Source: Pseudomonadota bacterium
GTDB lineage: Bacteria; Pseudomonadota; Alphaproteobacteria; Elsterales; Elsteraceae
NCBI GenBank assembly: GCA_016195115.1
Contig: JACQAI010000242.1
Location: 1-8,476 of the forward strand
Length of the DNA: 8,476 nt
Direction of reading: 5' to 3'
Shown one piece after another: positions 1-6,724 of this stretch; the first letter of the stretch is position 1, and the number at the start of each line of letters is the position of its first letter. A program made the translations under genes and the position numbers. The notes below the pieces were generated by a model. It worked only from the letters and a program-made list of their open reading frames with translations, had not been told where the DNA came from and did no database searches.

Positions 1-15
1 GGGCGGCGTTCCCCC

Positions 16-759
16 GTGTTCGACCCCGATACCCTGCTGCTGTGCGCCGCGGCGCTGGCGACCGGCGGCTTCATCAAGGGGATAGCTGGTCTCGGCCTGC
101 CGATCGTGTCGATCCCGCTGCTGACCTTGGCGGTCGACCTGCCGACTGCGGCGGTGCTGCTGGCGCTGCCGACCACGGCGTCGAATCTGTTCCAGACCTT
201 CCAGCGCGGCGCTTTCGTGCCGGTGGTGCGCCGCTTCTGGCCGTTGCTGCTGCCGTTCCTGCCGACCATCGCGATCGGCGCCAAGCTGATGGTGACGCTC
301 GAGCCGCGCATCCTCTACGTCGCGCTCGGGATCTCGGTGCTGGCCATCACGCTGCTGACCCGCGCCGTGCCGAACCTGCGCGTCGGGCCGCGGCTCGAGC
401 GCGCGCTGAGCCCGCTGGTCGGCACGCTGTCCGGCCTGCTCGGCGGCGCCTCGTCGCTGTTCGGCCCGCCGATCATGATCTATCTCCTCAGCCTGCGCCT
501 GGAGCGCGACGAATACATCTCGGCGGTGTCGCTGATCTATCTGGTCGCGGCGTCGCTCTTCACCCTGTCCTTGATCGCGGTCGGCGCGCTCGGCTGGGTC
601 CAGGCCTGGTACTCGGCCCTGGCCATGATCCCGGTGTTCGGCGGCATGCTGATCGGCCAGCTGATCGGCGCCCGGCTCGGCGCGCGGGCCTTCGAGCGGG
701 CGCTGACCGGCCTCTACGTGCTGACCGCGCTGACGTTTTTCTACAAGGCGTTCGCCTGA
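16..759 (+). CDS. TSUP (TauE/SafE) family permease
   Basis: Inner-membrane protein of the sulfite exporter TauE/SafE (TSUP, old DUF81) family. Members move small, often sulfur-containing or organic, anions; the substrate here is unknown. The 247 residues match the usual family length and hold about eight hydrophobic segments (near residues 7-40, 44-60, 73-92, 99-114, 132-160, 168-192, 196-220 and 229-246). The two inverted half-repeats show the family's glycine-rich first helices: GGFIKGIAGLGLP at 17-29 and LSGLLGGASSLFGPP at 138-152. The start is taken as GTG at 16. The frame stays open to the window edge, so a start further upstream cannot be excluded, although the N-terminus looks complete. 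The next gene begins 35 nt downstream on the same strand. Family assignment is firm; substrate and direction of transport are not. Confidence 0.88.
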   Translation: MFDPDTLLLCAAALATGGFIKGIAGLGLPIVSIPLLTLAVDLPTAAVLLALPTTASNLFQTFQRGAFVPVVRRFWPLLLPFLPTIAIGAKLMVTLEPRILYVALGISVLAITLLTRAVPNLRVGPRLERALSPLVGTLSGLLGGASSLFGPPIMIYLLSLRLERDEYISAVSLIYLVAASLFTLSLIAVGALGWVQAWYSALAMIPVFGGMLIGQLIGARLGARAFERALTGLYVLTALTFFYKAFA

Positions 760-794
760 TCGCGCACAATGGCGGTCTCGTGCGTTGTCATCCG

Positions 795-1409
795 ATGACC
801 CGCTGCCGCCGCCGGCTCGCCGCGCTCGCTCTCGCGGCCGCCACCGCGTCGTGCGAGACCGTCGCGACGGTCGATGACGCGCCGCCGACCATGCTGTCGA
901 TCCGCGGCAAGATCAGCGCCGGCATGATCGACCAGTTCGCCACCCTGATGCCGAACGGCGCGGGCGGCGCAGTGGTCCATCTCGCCAGCGGCGGTGGCGA
1001 CTTCGACACCGCGCTGCAGATCGCCCGCCGGCTCGAGGCGCTGCCGCGCAGCACCGCGGTGGTGACACGCAGTTGCGATTCGGCCTGCGTCCTCATTTTT
1101 CTGGCTGCGCGCGAACGCCTGGTCGCGCCCGCCGCCGTGATCTCGGTGCACCGCCCGCAATGCATCGTCTCGGGCCTGCCCGGCGTGCTCTGCGGGCTGT
1201 TCTGGGAGCCCTGGGCGCGCGCCGAGTTCCACGCCCGCATCGCGCGGGTGTCGCCGCCGTGGGCCGCCTACCTCGACGACCAGGATCCGCCCGCCTTCGC
1301 GCGCCACGGCGCCGACTTCGTGCGGGTCACCGGCGCGCAACTGATCGCCTTCGGCGTCGCGTCGCCCTACACGCGCGAGGCGCTGAGCGCCCGTCTCCGC
1401 GGCGAATAA
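795..1409 (+). CDS. Putative lipoprotein with ClpP-like serine hydrolase fold (COG3904-like)
   Basis: 204-residue exported protein resembling the COG3904 'periplasmic ClpP-like' group. Seen: an arginine-rich start (MTRCRRR), a short alanine/leucine stretch, and a possible lipobox TASC with Cys20 as lipidation site (Thr at -3 makes it weak). Then come a ClpP/crotonase-like core with HLASGGGDFDTALQIARRL at 62-80, SCDSACVLIFLAARERL at 93-109 and SVHRP at 117-121. By family analogy Ser96 would be the nucleophile and His119 the general base; I cannot place the acid. ATG 795 is chosen because it gives a normal signal peptide. GTG 780 in the same frame, with ggcgg 4 nt upstream, would add only five residues. 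The open frame runs far upstream over the permease gene, but that part is a shadow. No strong ribosome-binding site is visible. The role is unknown; proteolysis or peptide cleavage in the periplasm is inference. Confidence 0.72.
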   Translation: MTRCRRRLAALALAAATASCETVATVDDAPPTMLSIRGKISAGMIDQFATLMPNGAGGAVVHLASGGGDFDTALQIARRLEALPRSTAVVTRSCDSACVLIFLAARERLVAPAAVISVHRPQCIVSGLPGVLCGLFWEPWARAEFHARIARVSPPWAAYLDDQDPPAFARHGADFVRVTGAQLIAFGVASPYTREALSARLRGE

Positions 1410-1757
1410 ACCCCGGCGCCGGCCGTCGTCTTGAGCCATCCGGACTAGGACGTGCACTCATAAACGGGCGGAAGGCCGCGACAGTTGGCCGTCCGCGATC
1501 GCGTCAAGCGCCGACTAACGGGCGAGTGGTGAGCGACGTCGCAAATTGACCCTGAACAGACGTAAGGAGTTGCCCATACGAGGTTTTAATCAAGGCTTGC
1601 CTCCACGGCGTAGATGGTCTCGTACGCCTGGCCATCGCGAACCGTATAGAGTCCTCGTGACGGCCCTCCGATTTGCTCTGCGGTATTGGTGCTATGGGGC
1701 CGTTTCCTGCGTCGACAACCCGCGCATCGCGAGTTCCATTATCCCGACGCGCGAGGT
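1410..1757. other. Noncoding stretch, left flank of the cassette
   Basis: 348 nt without a credible gene. The first about 30 nt belong to the GC-rich left neighbourhood and include the palindrome ccggcgccgg. From 1442 the inverted-repeat arm begins and composition drops: the 60-nt block 1561-1620 is about 53 % GC by hand count, against about 67-72 % in sampled blocks of the prpD and LLM genes. Short open frames run through on both strands but have no ribosome-binding site and no recognisable motif. No transposase fragment is recognisable. No clear rho-independent terminator follows the minus-strand gene that ends at 1758. Confidence 0.6.
1442..1468 (+). repeat. Left arm of 27-bp terminal inverted repeat
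   Basis: Starts GGACTAGG and ends ATAAACGGG. It matches the reverse complement of 3584-3610 at 23 of 27 positions, with mismatches at repeat positions 9, 14, 17 and 18, all transitions. The first seven bases contain the target-like CTAG (1445-1448); the likely transposon end proper starts at 1449. The shape (CTAG target, then G-rCGTG-ACnnATAAACGGG) recalls ends of IS5-type insertion sequences, but that resemblance is from memory. Confidence 0.75.
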
Positions 1758-3299
1758 TCACGGTTTCTTCAGTCGCATGTCCTCGTAGGGCGCGGCGAAG
1801 TAGAGCTGGGAGTTCAAGCCGATCGCAGCCTCCTCGACGCGCGGTCCGACGCCGTGCAGCGTGGCAGGCTCGAAGATCGGGCCGTACATGACGCGCTCGT
1901 GCATGAGCCGCTGGATCTGGTGCAGCAGGGCCTCGCGCTTCGTACGGTCGCGCTCCCGCGTCTGCTGCCCGAATAGATCGTCGATGTCGGGATACCCGCC
2001 CGATGCGTACGGCGCGCTGCTGATGACAAAGGACTCGAGGCGCACGGCCGCGTTGCCCGGCGCCGCCGAGACCGTCACGATGACGCCGCCGAGCTTCTTG
2101 GAACGCCACGCCTCCATGAACGTCGCCCGCTCCATACTGCGTACACGCGTGCGAATGCCCACCCTGGCGAGGTCGTTCGCCACGGCTTCCCCCATCGTGG
2201 TGAACGGAGGGAGCGGGGTGAGGTTGCCGGCGTCGAAGCCATTAGGGTACCCGGCTTCGGCGAGGAGGCGCTTCGCCTGCGCCGGGTCGTCGGGATACGG
2301 CTCGATGCGCAGCGCGAAGTCCATGCCGCTCGGGATGATCGAACCCGTCAGAGGCGAGAATCCGAGCCGCTCGGCCTCGTTGAGGGCCTCTTTGCCCACG
2401 GCGAGCGTGGCCGCCAGCCGGACGCGGCGGTCGTTCCACGGCGATTTGGGGTTCCACTGCTCGGGGTACTCCATCCACCAGGTCGCCGGCGGAATGACCT
2501 TAGCCAGGCGCAGCTTCGCGTCATCCCTGATCGCAGCCGCCTCGACGCCGACCATCAGGTAGCCGATGTCGGCCTCTCCGGTCTTGAGCATCGCCAGCCG
2601 TGTCGTGCGGTCCGGGACGCTCTTGATAACGACCTGCTTGATCGAGGGCCTCTTGCGCCAGTATTGCTCGTTGGCCTCGAGCACCAGGGCCACACCCGGA
2701 TCCATGCGCGAGAACCGATAGGGCCCGAGCCCCACCGGCTGTTGCCTGAAGCCGTCCTCGCCGACCTTCTCGATGTACGCCTTCGGCACGATCCACGCCG
2801 CGCCGGTCGCCGGGCTCGCATAGAACACCATGAAGTCGGGCCATGGCTTGTGCAGCACGAAGCGGATGCGATGCGGATCGATGATCTCGACGGCCTTCAC
2901 CCGCTCGTGGAGCAGCTTGGCGGAAATGCCGCGATAGCGGTGAAAGCTGAACCTCACATCCTCGGCCGTGAACGGATCGCCGTTGTGGAAGCTCACGCCC
3001 TCGCGCAGCTTGAACTCGTAGACGAGCCCATCCGGGCTCTCCGTCCAGGACTCGGCCAGGCACGGCGCCCTGTCATTGCCCGGCAGCGGCTTGATCAGTG
3101 CATCGTGGAGCGCATACAGGAACACGAACGGCGTGGCGATCCCCGCGGTCTCGGCCGGATCGAGAAATGGGGGGACGATCGAGGCATCGAACGCAATCGT
3201 CAGTTGGCCTTCCGGCCGATCCTGCGCGGCAGCGCGCTCGCTCAAGAGCCCCAGCGCAAGGAAGGACACGAAAACGATCGACGCTCTGAGCTCACTCAT
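1758..3299 (-). CDS. Peptide/nickel-type ABC transporter substrate-binding protein (SBP_bac_5 family)
   Basis: 513-residue periplasmic solute receptor of the family 5 (DppA/OppA/NikA-like, PF00496) type; it would capture a peptide or other small solute and deliver it to an ABC permease. Seen: a Sec signal peptide with hydrophobic core at 6-19 and AxA site (AAA then Gln26). The family hallmark follows at 81-115, opening LAESWTESPDG and continuing through FKLREGVSFHNGDPFTAEDV. QPVGLGPYRF at 187-196 matches the usual PVGTGPY with Leu for Thr, and a DPAQAKRLLAEAGYPNGF signature lies in the C-terminal half. Length is typical. The start at 3299 is chosen because it gives the signal peptide and has GGGAGG 6 nt upstream; the frame continues to 3410, but that extension would bury the signal peptide. 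No permease or ATPase genes are next to it, so it is an orphan receptor, and it lies inside the inverted-repeat-bounded block. Ligand unknown. Confidence 0.9.
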   Translation of the reverse strand: MSELRASIVFVSFLALGLLSERAAAQDRPEGQLTIAFDASIVPPFLDPAETAGIATPFVFLYALHDALIKPLPGNDRAPCLAESWTESPDGLVYEFKLREGVSFHNGDPFTAEDVRFSFHRYRGISAKLLHERVKAVEIIDPHRIRFVLHKPWPDFMVFYASPATGAAWIVPKAYIEKVGEDGFRQQPVGLGPYRFSRMDPGVALVLEANEQYWRKRPSIKQVVIKSVPDRTTRLAMLKTGEADIGYLMVGVEAAAIRDDAKLRLAKVIPPATWWMEYPEQWNPKSPWNDRRVRLAATLAVGKEALNEAERLGFSPLTGSIIPSGMDFALRIEPYPDDPAQAKRLLAEAGYPNGFDAGNLTPLPPFTTMGEAVANDLARVGIRTRVRSMERATFMEAWRSKKLGGVIVTVSAAPGNAAVRLESFVISSAPYASGGYPDIDDLFGQQTRERDRTKREALLHQIQRLMHERVMYGPIFEPATLHGVGPRVEEAAIGLNSQLYFAAPYEDMRLKKP

Positions 3300-3603
3300 G
3301 TCGAGCCTCCCATCATGTCGAGACGACCGGCATTCTTGGCTGATCGCTGCCGATGACAGCCACAGCAGGCGCGGGAACCAACTCGTGCAGCAATGCTTTT
3401 TAATCTTCAAACGATAGCACGGCGGGACCCCGCGGAATGGGAAACTTCATGGTGCACCACCGGCCTGACCGCCCACGTAAAGACTGCTGTTGGCACTTCT
3501 GCGACATCCCGCGACAGGTGAAGGATCGTCCGCCCTCAGCCGGGAAGTGGACATTCGCGCGTTCGTGGACGCGCCATCAGTGCCCCGTTTATAGGTACAC
3601 GCC
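3300..3603. other. Noncoding stretch, right flank of the cassette and 5' region of the binding protein gene
   Basis: 304 nt between the binding-protein start and the right inverted-repeat arm. It must hold that gene's promoter if it is transcribed on its own. On the minus strand an AT-rich patch around 3390-3420 (GTGCTATCGT, then a run with TTAAAAAG) is the only promoter-like composition, and I cannot assign -35/-10 boxes with confidence. An 8-bp palindrome ggtgcacc lies near 3451-3458. Small open frames here have no supporting signals. No transposase relic is recognisable. Confidence 0.55.
3306..3311 (-). promoter_or_regulatory. Ribosome-binding site of the substrate-binding protein
   Basis: GGGAGG on the minus strand, 6 nt before the ATG at 3299. 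It decides the start codon in favour of the signal-peptide form over the longer frame from 3410. Confidence 0.8.
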
Positions 3604-3610
3604 CTAGTCC
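3584..3610 (-). repeat. Right arm of 27-bp terminal inverted repeat
   Basis: Reads GGACTAGGGCGTG...ATAAACGGG on the minus strand and pairs with 1442-1468 (23/27). The outermost seven bases, GGACTAG on the minus strand, are also the last codons and the TAG stop of the DUF2199 gene, so repeat and gene overlap by 7 nt. The likely transposon end proper is 3603. Confidence 0.75.
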
Positions 3611-4203
3611 ACCAGCGCAGCACGGAGGTCGTGGCCGTGTGCAGCATAGATGTCGAGCAGCCTGTCAAATGACACGCCGTGCCGTTGCTCATCGACCAAT
3701 GGATGATCGATCGGCTCCAGTTCTATGATCGGCCGCATTCGGCCGCTCCGTGGATGCACCTGGCACTTCAGATTGAGCGTGTCGGGATAGCCCTCGAGAC
3801 GATTTGAAAACCACCCGAACCACGGGCCGAGTCCATCACATTCGCCGCTTTCAAAGGCATCGACGTAGATTGAGAAGTTCTTCTTCGACAAAGTCGACCA
3901 AACGCCGAACCCGAATGACTCATCCGGTGCTCCAAGAATCGGAATGAGCAGGACGCTGCGAACGAAGAAGTGTTCGCCGTCGAGTATGCAAAAGTCCTCA
4001 GACAGGAAATGGCCGGACGTGAGCACCGAGCCGTTTGGACTGTACTCCTCGCCACCGGTCCATTGCTCGGGTCTGACGCAGAACACGTCGAAGAAACCCT
4101 CGTGTGTGGCGCCGCATGTGCGACAAACGAAGGGGCGGTTGTGGAGTCGTCGCCACCGAGGGTCGTCCTCGAGCCGCAGCGTGATCCAGTCTTCGCTTGC
4201 CAT
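3604..4203 (-). CDS. DUF2199 domain-containing protein
   Basis: 199-residue soluble protein recognised as DUF2199 from its layout. An N-terminal FVCRTCGATHEG (25-36) has a CxxC pair (Cys27, Cys30) and a nearby His that could bind zinc. A middle GFGVWSTLSKKNFSIYV segment follows, then a C-terminal block with GPWFGWFSNRLEGYPDTL, KCQVHPRSG and a closing IELEPIDHPL...QRHGVSFDRL. The function of the family is unknown. ATG 4203 lies 6 nt after the stop of the LLM gene; AGGAAG overlaps that stop but sits only 2 nt from the ATG, so coupled translation is more likely than independent initiation. Sampled blocks are about 47-60 % GC, clearly below the two upstream operon genes. The stop TAG is part of the CTAG at the cassette edge. 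The protein looks full length, but the insertion could have trimmed a few C-terminal residues. Confidence 0.85.
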   Translation of the reverse strand: MASEDWITLRLEDDPRWRRLHNRPFVCRTCGATHEGFFDVFCVRPEQWTGGEEYSPNGSVLTSGHFLSEDFCILDGEHFFVRSVLLIPILGAPDESFGFGVWSTLSKKNFSIYVDAFESGECDGLGPWFGWFSNRLEGYPDTLNLKCQVHPRSGRMRPIIELEPIDHPLVDEQRHGVSFDRLLDIYAAHGHDLRAALVD

Positions 4204-4209
4204 CGCTTC

Positions 4210-5145
4210 CTACGCCAACGGCATGACGTCGCGGGCGAAGCGCTCCATGTTGTCGAGGGTCTGGGCGACGTCGGGCGTGCGAAAATCGAAGATCATCTCG
4301 GAGACGCCGTGCTGGGCGTAGGCGGCGACGTCGTCGGCGACCTGGGCGGGCGAGCCCGCGAACGGCTTGCGGTCGTTGGTCGGCAGCGCGTCCTGGGTCA
4401 GCTGCAAGCGGCCGACGAAGGAGAGCGTGAGCTTGGAGAAATCGCGGCCGGCCGCCTCGGTCAGACGCTTCAGGGTGTCGAGGCGTTCGCGATAGGCCGG
4501 CAGCTCGAGCGGCTCGGGATCGGCGCCGATCGGGTGCCAGCCGTCGCCGTGGCGCGCGGCGCGGCGCAGCGCGGCGTCGGTGTGGCCGCCGATCCAGATC
4601 GGTGGATGGGGCCGCTGCGCCGGCAGCGGCTCGCAGCGCACCGGGCCGAACTTGTAGAACGCGCCGTCGTGGGCGACCGGACCGCCGGTCCACAGTTTCT
4701 TCCAGATCTCGATGTACTCGTCGGTGACCGCGCCGCGGCGGTCGAAGTCGGCGGCGCCGAGCGCCAAAAACTCCTCGCGCATCCAGCCGACGCCGACCCC
4801 CAGGGTGACGCGGCCCTGCGACAGCACGTCGATGGTCGCGATCATCTTGGCGCTCAGCACCGGGTTGCGATGCGGCATCACCATGACGCTGGTGATCAGG
4901 CGCAGCCGCTCGGTCTTGCCGGCGACATACGCCATCAGGCTCAGCTGCTCGAGCGCGTCGCCGTGGCTCGGATGGATGCCGTTGGCGGCGTAGGGATATT
5001 TCGAATTGACCGCGGTCGGGAACACGATGTGGTCGGCGATCGTGCCCGAGCTGAAGCCGAGTTTTTCGCCACGCTGCGCGGTCTTGACCACGCCCTCGTG
5101 GCTGGCGAGCGGGCCGCGTACCGGCAGGTAGAAGCCAAAGCGCAT
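4210..5145 (-). CDS. LLM-class flavin-dependent oxidoreductase (TIGR03619-like)
   Basis: 311-residue TIM-barrel enzyme of the bacterial luciferase-like monooxygenase superfamily; members use FMN or F420 to oxidise or reduce small organic molecules. Seen: MRFGFYLPVRGPLAS at the N-terminus, GFSSGTIADHIVFPT (30-44), TSVMVMPHRNPVLSAKM (85-101), then DVLSQGRVTLGVGVGW (106-121) before MREEF. These are followed by RRGAVTDEY (136-144), PHPPIWIGGHTDAALRRAA (179-197) and GDGWHP (200-205). The pattern resembles the 'F420-dependent' TIGR03619 group, but the cofactor in this organism is not shown by sequence alone and FMN is quite possible. The start overlaps the prpD stop by one base (TGATG), so translation is probably coupled. 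Middle gene of the three-gene minus-strand operon. Substrate unknown. Confidence 0.88.
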   Translation of the reverse strand: MRFGFYLPVRGPLASHEGVVKTAQRGEKLGFSSGTIADHIVFPTAVNSKYPYAANGIHPSHGDALEQLSLMAYVAGKTERLRLITSVMVMPHRNPVLSAKMIATIDVLSQGRVTLGVGVGWMREEFLALGAADFDRRGAVTDEYIEIWKKLWTGGPVAHDGAFYKFGPVRCEPLPAQRPHPPIWIGGHTDAALRRAARHGDGWHPIGADPEPLELPAYRERLDTLKRLTEAAGRDFSKLTLSFVGRLQLTQDALPTNDRKPFAGSPAQVADDVAAYAQHGVSEMIFDFRTPDVAQTLDNMERFARDVMPLA

Positions 5146-6512
5146 CAGCGGTCTCCCACCGAGGCGATCAACGCGCGCACCTCGGCGGAGTCGAGGGTTT
5201 CGAAACGGTCGACCAGAGCGATCACGCGCTCGGCGGTGGCGCCGTCGAGCCCGCGCGCCAGGCAGTCGCGCACTTTGGTGAGATGGACCTCGGGCGCGAT
5301 CACCTCGCCCCAGGCGCCGGCCGGACGGTTGCACCGCGTCTTGATCACGCTGCCGTCGGCCAGGGTGACGTCGACCTCGACGTGCATGGTCTCGAACGCC
5401 GCCGGCATCTCGGGCAGCTGCTTGACCGTGACCTTGTCGAGCATCGCGACCATGTCGGGCGCGAAACGGCGCGCGTCCGTGAAGCTGTCGATGCGCACCG
5501 CGCCGTCGAGCAGCGCGCACGATGCGGTGTATTGGAAGCTGAACTTGCCCGCCAGGCCGGTGTCGGGTTGCGGCCGGTCGACGTAGGTCATCACCGGGCC
5601 GCGGATCTCGATCGCGCGGATCGTTTTGGGATCGGGGATGCGGCGCCGCGCTTCGAGCGCCGCGGTGATCACGAAGTGCGTGCCGTACTGGCTGGGGAAC
5701 ATCTTGACCGCGTAGCCCGGGTCGACCAGCCGCCACGGCGGCCCGAAGCGCTCGAGCAGCGCGGGATCGGCGTTCGGCCCGAAGAACGCCTTGGCGTAGC
5801 CGCGCGGGTCCTCGATGACGTTGACGTTCGCCGTGAAGCCGCGGCGCGCCAGCAGCGCGGCGTCGAGCCCGAGCGAGCCGGCGAGGCCGCAATGGGTCGA
5901 CTTCGTCATGGTGCCGGCATTGGCCAGCACGCTGCCGCAGCGCGACGCCGCCAAGCCGATGGCATTGCGCATCTGGCCGACGTCGAAGCCGAGCAGGTGT
6001 CCGGCGGCCGTCGCGGCGCCAAGCGGCCCGACCATGCCGGGCGGATGGAAGCTCAAGCCCCGCGATTCAAAGAGTCCCGAGGCTTGGCGCATCCAGCCCT
6101 GGATCTCGGTCGCCTTGACCAGCGCGCTGATCATCTCGCGGCCGTCGAGCGGCAGGATCTCGGCCAGGGCCAGCACGGTCGGCAGGCTGGTCGACACCGC
6201 GTGGTTGGCCGGGCTCCACATCGGCTCGTAGTCGAGCACGTGCATCGAGGCGCCGTTGATCAGCGCGGCGTTGACCACCGAGGTCTTGAAGCCGAAGCCG
6301 ATTGCCGTCGCATGCTCCGATCCGCCCATCTCGCGCACGTGCTCGGCCAGGATGGCGGGCGCCGCCTCGGCCCGGCAGCCCGCGACCGTGATCGCGATGC
6401 CGTCGAGGATCAGGCGTTTGGCGGCGGCGATCGCCGCGGCGCCGAGGTCGTTGCTGCCGAGCGCGACGATCCGCTGGCACAGACGTTCGGTCAGGTTCGG
6501 CGCGGCCGTCAT
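5145..6512 (-). CDS. MmgE/PrpD family protein
   Basis: 455-residue protein of the MmgE/PrpD family, whose known members include 2-methylcitrate dehydratase and cis-aconitate decarboxylase; many are uncharacterised hydro-lyases or isomerases. Seen: an all-helical N-terminal half with LILDGIAITVAG (34-45), NGASMHVLDYEP (86-97), FHPPGMVGPLGAATAAGHLLG (155-175) and GTMTKSTHCGLAGSLGLDAALL (200-221). The C-terminal half has KMFPSQYGTHF (270-280) and KFSFQYTASCALLDG (323-337). All are family landmarks. ATG 6512 is chosen because a G-rich site (AGGGGG) lies 7 nt upstream and MTAAPNLTERL starts the recognisable protein. An open frame continues to 6776, but that part is repeat DNA. It is the first gene of the operon with the LLM enzyme (1-nt overlap). 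True 2-methylcitrate dehydratase is unlikely because no other methylcitrate-cycle gene is near. Confidence 0.9.
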   Translation of the reverse strand: MTAAPNLTERLCQRIVALGSNDLGAAAIAAAKRLILDGIAITVAGCRAEAAPAILAEHVREMGGSEHATAIGFGFKTSVVNAALINGASMHVLDYEPMWSPANHAVSTSLPTVLALAEILPLDGREMISALVKATEIQGWMRQASGLFESRGLSFHPPGMVGPLGAATAAGHLLGFDVGQMRNAIGLAASRCGSVLANAGTMTKSTHCGLAGSLGLDAALLARRGFTANVNVIEDPRGYAKAFFGPNADPALLERFGPPWRLVDPGYAVKMFPSQYGTHFVITAALEARRRIPDPKTIRAIEIRGPVMTYVDRPQPDTGLAGKFSFQYTASCALLDGAVRIDSFTDARRFAPDMVAMLDKVTVKQLPEMPAAFETMHVEVDVTLADGSVIKTRCNRPAGAWGEVIAPEVHLTKVRDCLARGLDGATAERVIALVDRFETLDSAEVRALIASVGDR

Positions 6513-6707
6513 CGCGTCGCCCCCTGCAAGAACAGGGAAAAAACAGGCCTCCTCCGCCAAGGCTTCGGCGGCCGGGGCCATCCTGCGACGTGCCCGCGCG
6601 CGAGGCCGGTCATCGCGCCGTCGCCTGCAAATACAGGGGAAATGCAGGCTTCCTTCGCCGAGGCGTCGGCGGTGATGCGCCCGAGCGCGGAGCAGGTCAT
6701 CGCGCCG

Positions 6708-6713
6708 CCTCCT
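6708..6713 (-). promoter_or_regulatory. Strong Shine-Dalgarno site of the middle upstream start
   Basis: AGGAGG on the minus strand, 7 nt before an ATG at 6700. It is a better match than the AGGGGG used for prpD at 6512. It would drive a 63-codon frame (6700 down to 6509) that ends in the TGA overlapping the prpD ATG. Whether it is used is unknown. Confidence 0.5.
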
Positions 6714-6724
6714 GCAAATGCAGG
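6711..6724. repeat. Perfect 6-bp inverted repeat CCTGCA-aa-TGCAGG
   Basis: A short palindrome inside the third repeat unit, overlapping the AGGAGG site. It persists in decayed form in the other units (cctgcaaatacagg at 6624-6637, cctgcaagaacagg at 6523-6536). In RNA it could mask the ribosome-binding site; as DNA it could be an operator half-site pair. Both are inference. Confidence 0.45.

Larger units (their letters stand above)
1449..3603. mobile_element. Putative non-autonomous cassette (transposase-less, with passenger ABC binding protein)
   Basis: A 2155-nt block framed by inverted-repeat arms, with CTAG directly outside both ends (1445-1448 and 3604-3607), as expected for a 4-bp target duplication. 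It contains one intact gene, a family 5 substrate-binding protein on the minus strand, roughly centred with about 305 nt noncoding on each side, and no transposase. Noncoding flanks are lower in GC than the surrounding genes. This arrangement fits a 'mobile insertion cassette' or transporter-IS: terminal repeats of an IS, passenger gene, movement by a transposase acting in trans. Alternatives are two independent IS-end remnants, or an IS whose transposase was replaced or deleted. CTAG is palindromic, so the apparent target duplication is weaker evidence than a non-palindromic one. Confidence 0.42.

Noticed and set aside
42..794. Long upstream extension of the lipoprotein frame over the permease gene
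   Set aside because: It is a high-GC shadow frame, rich in Arg, Ala and Pro; the permease in the other frame has coherent membrane segments and family motifs.
1412..1423. Terminator after the lipoprotein gene (ccggcgccgg)
   Set aside because: The palindrome has no loop and no following T-tract.
1504..2109. Minus-strand frame of 201 codons across the end of the binding protein gene
   Set aside because: It overlaps the well-supported binding protein in another frame; the part outside that gene has no motif and no start signal.
3400..3450. Mini-gene on the minus strand (16 codons, MKFPIPRG...) upstream of the binding protein
   Set aside because: It is too short, has no ribosome-binding site and matches no known leader peptide.
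3970..5586. Open frame of 538 codons on the plus strand opposite DUF2199, LLM and prpD
   Set aside because: It is antisense to three well-recognised genes, with composition typical of GC-rich shadow frames and no domain.
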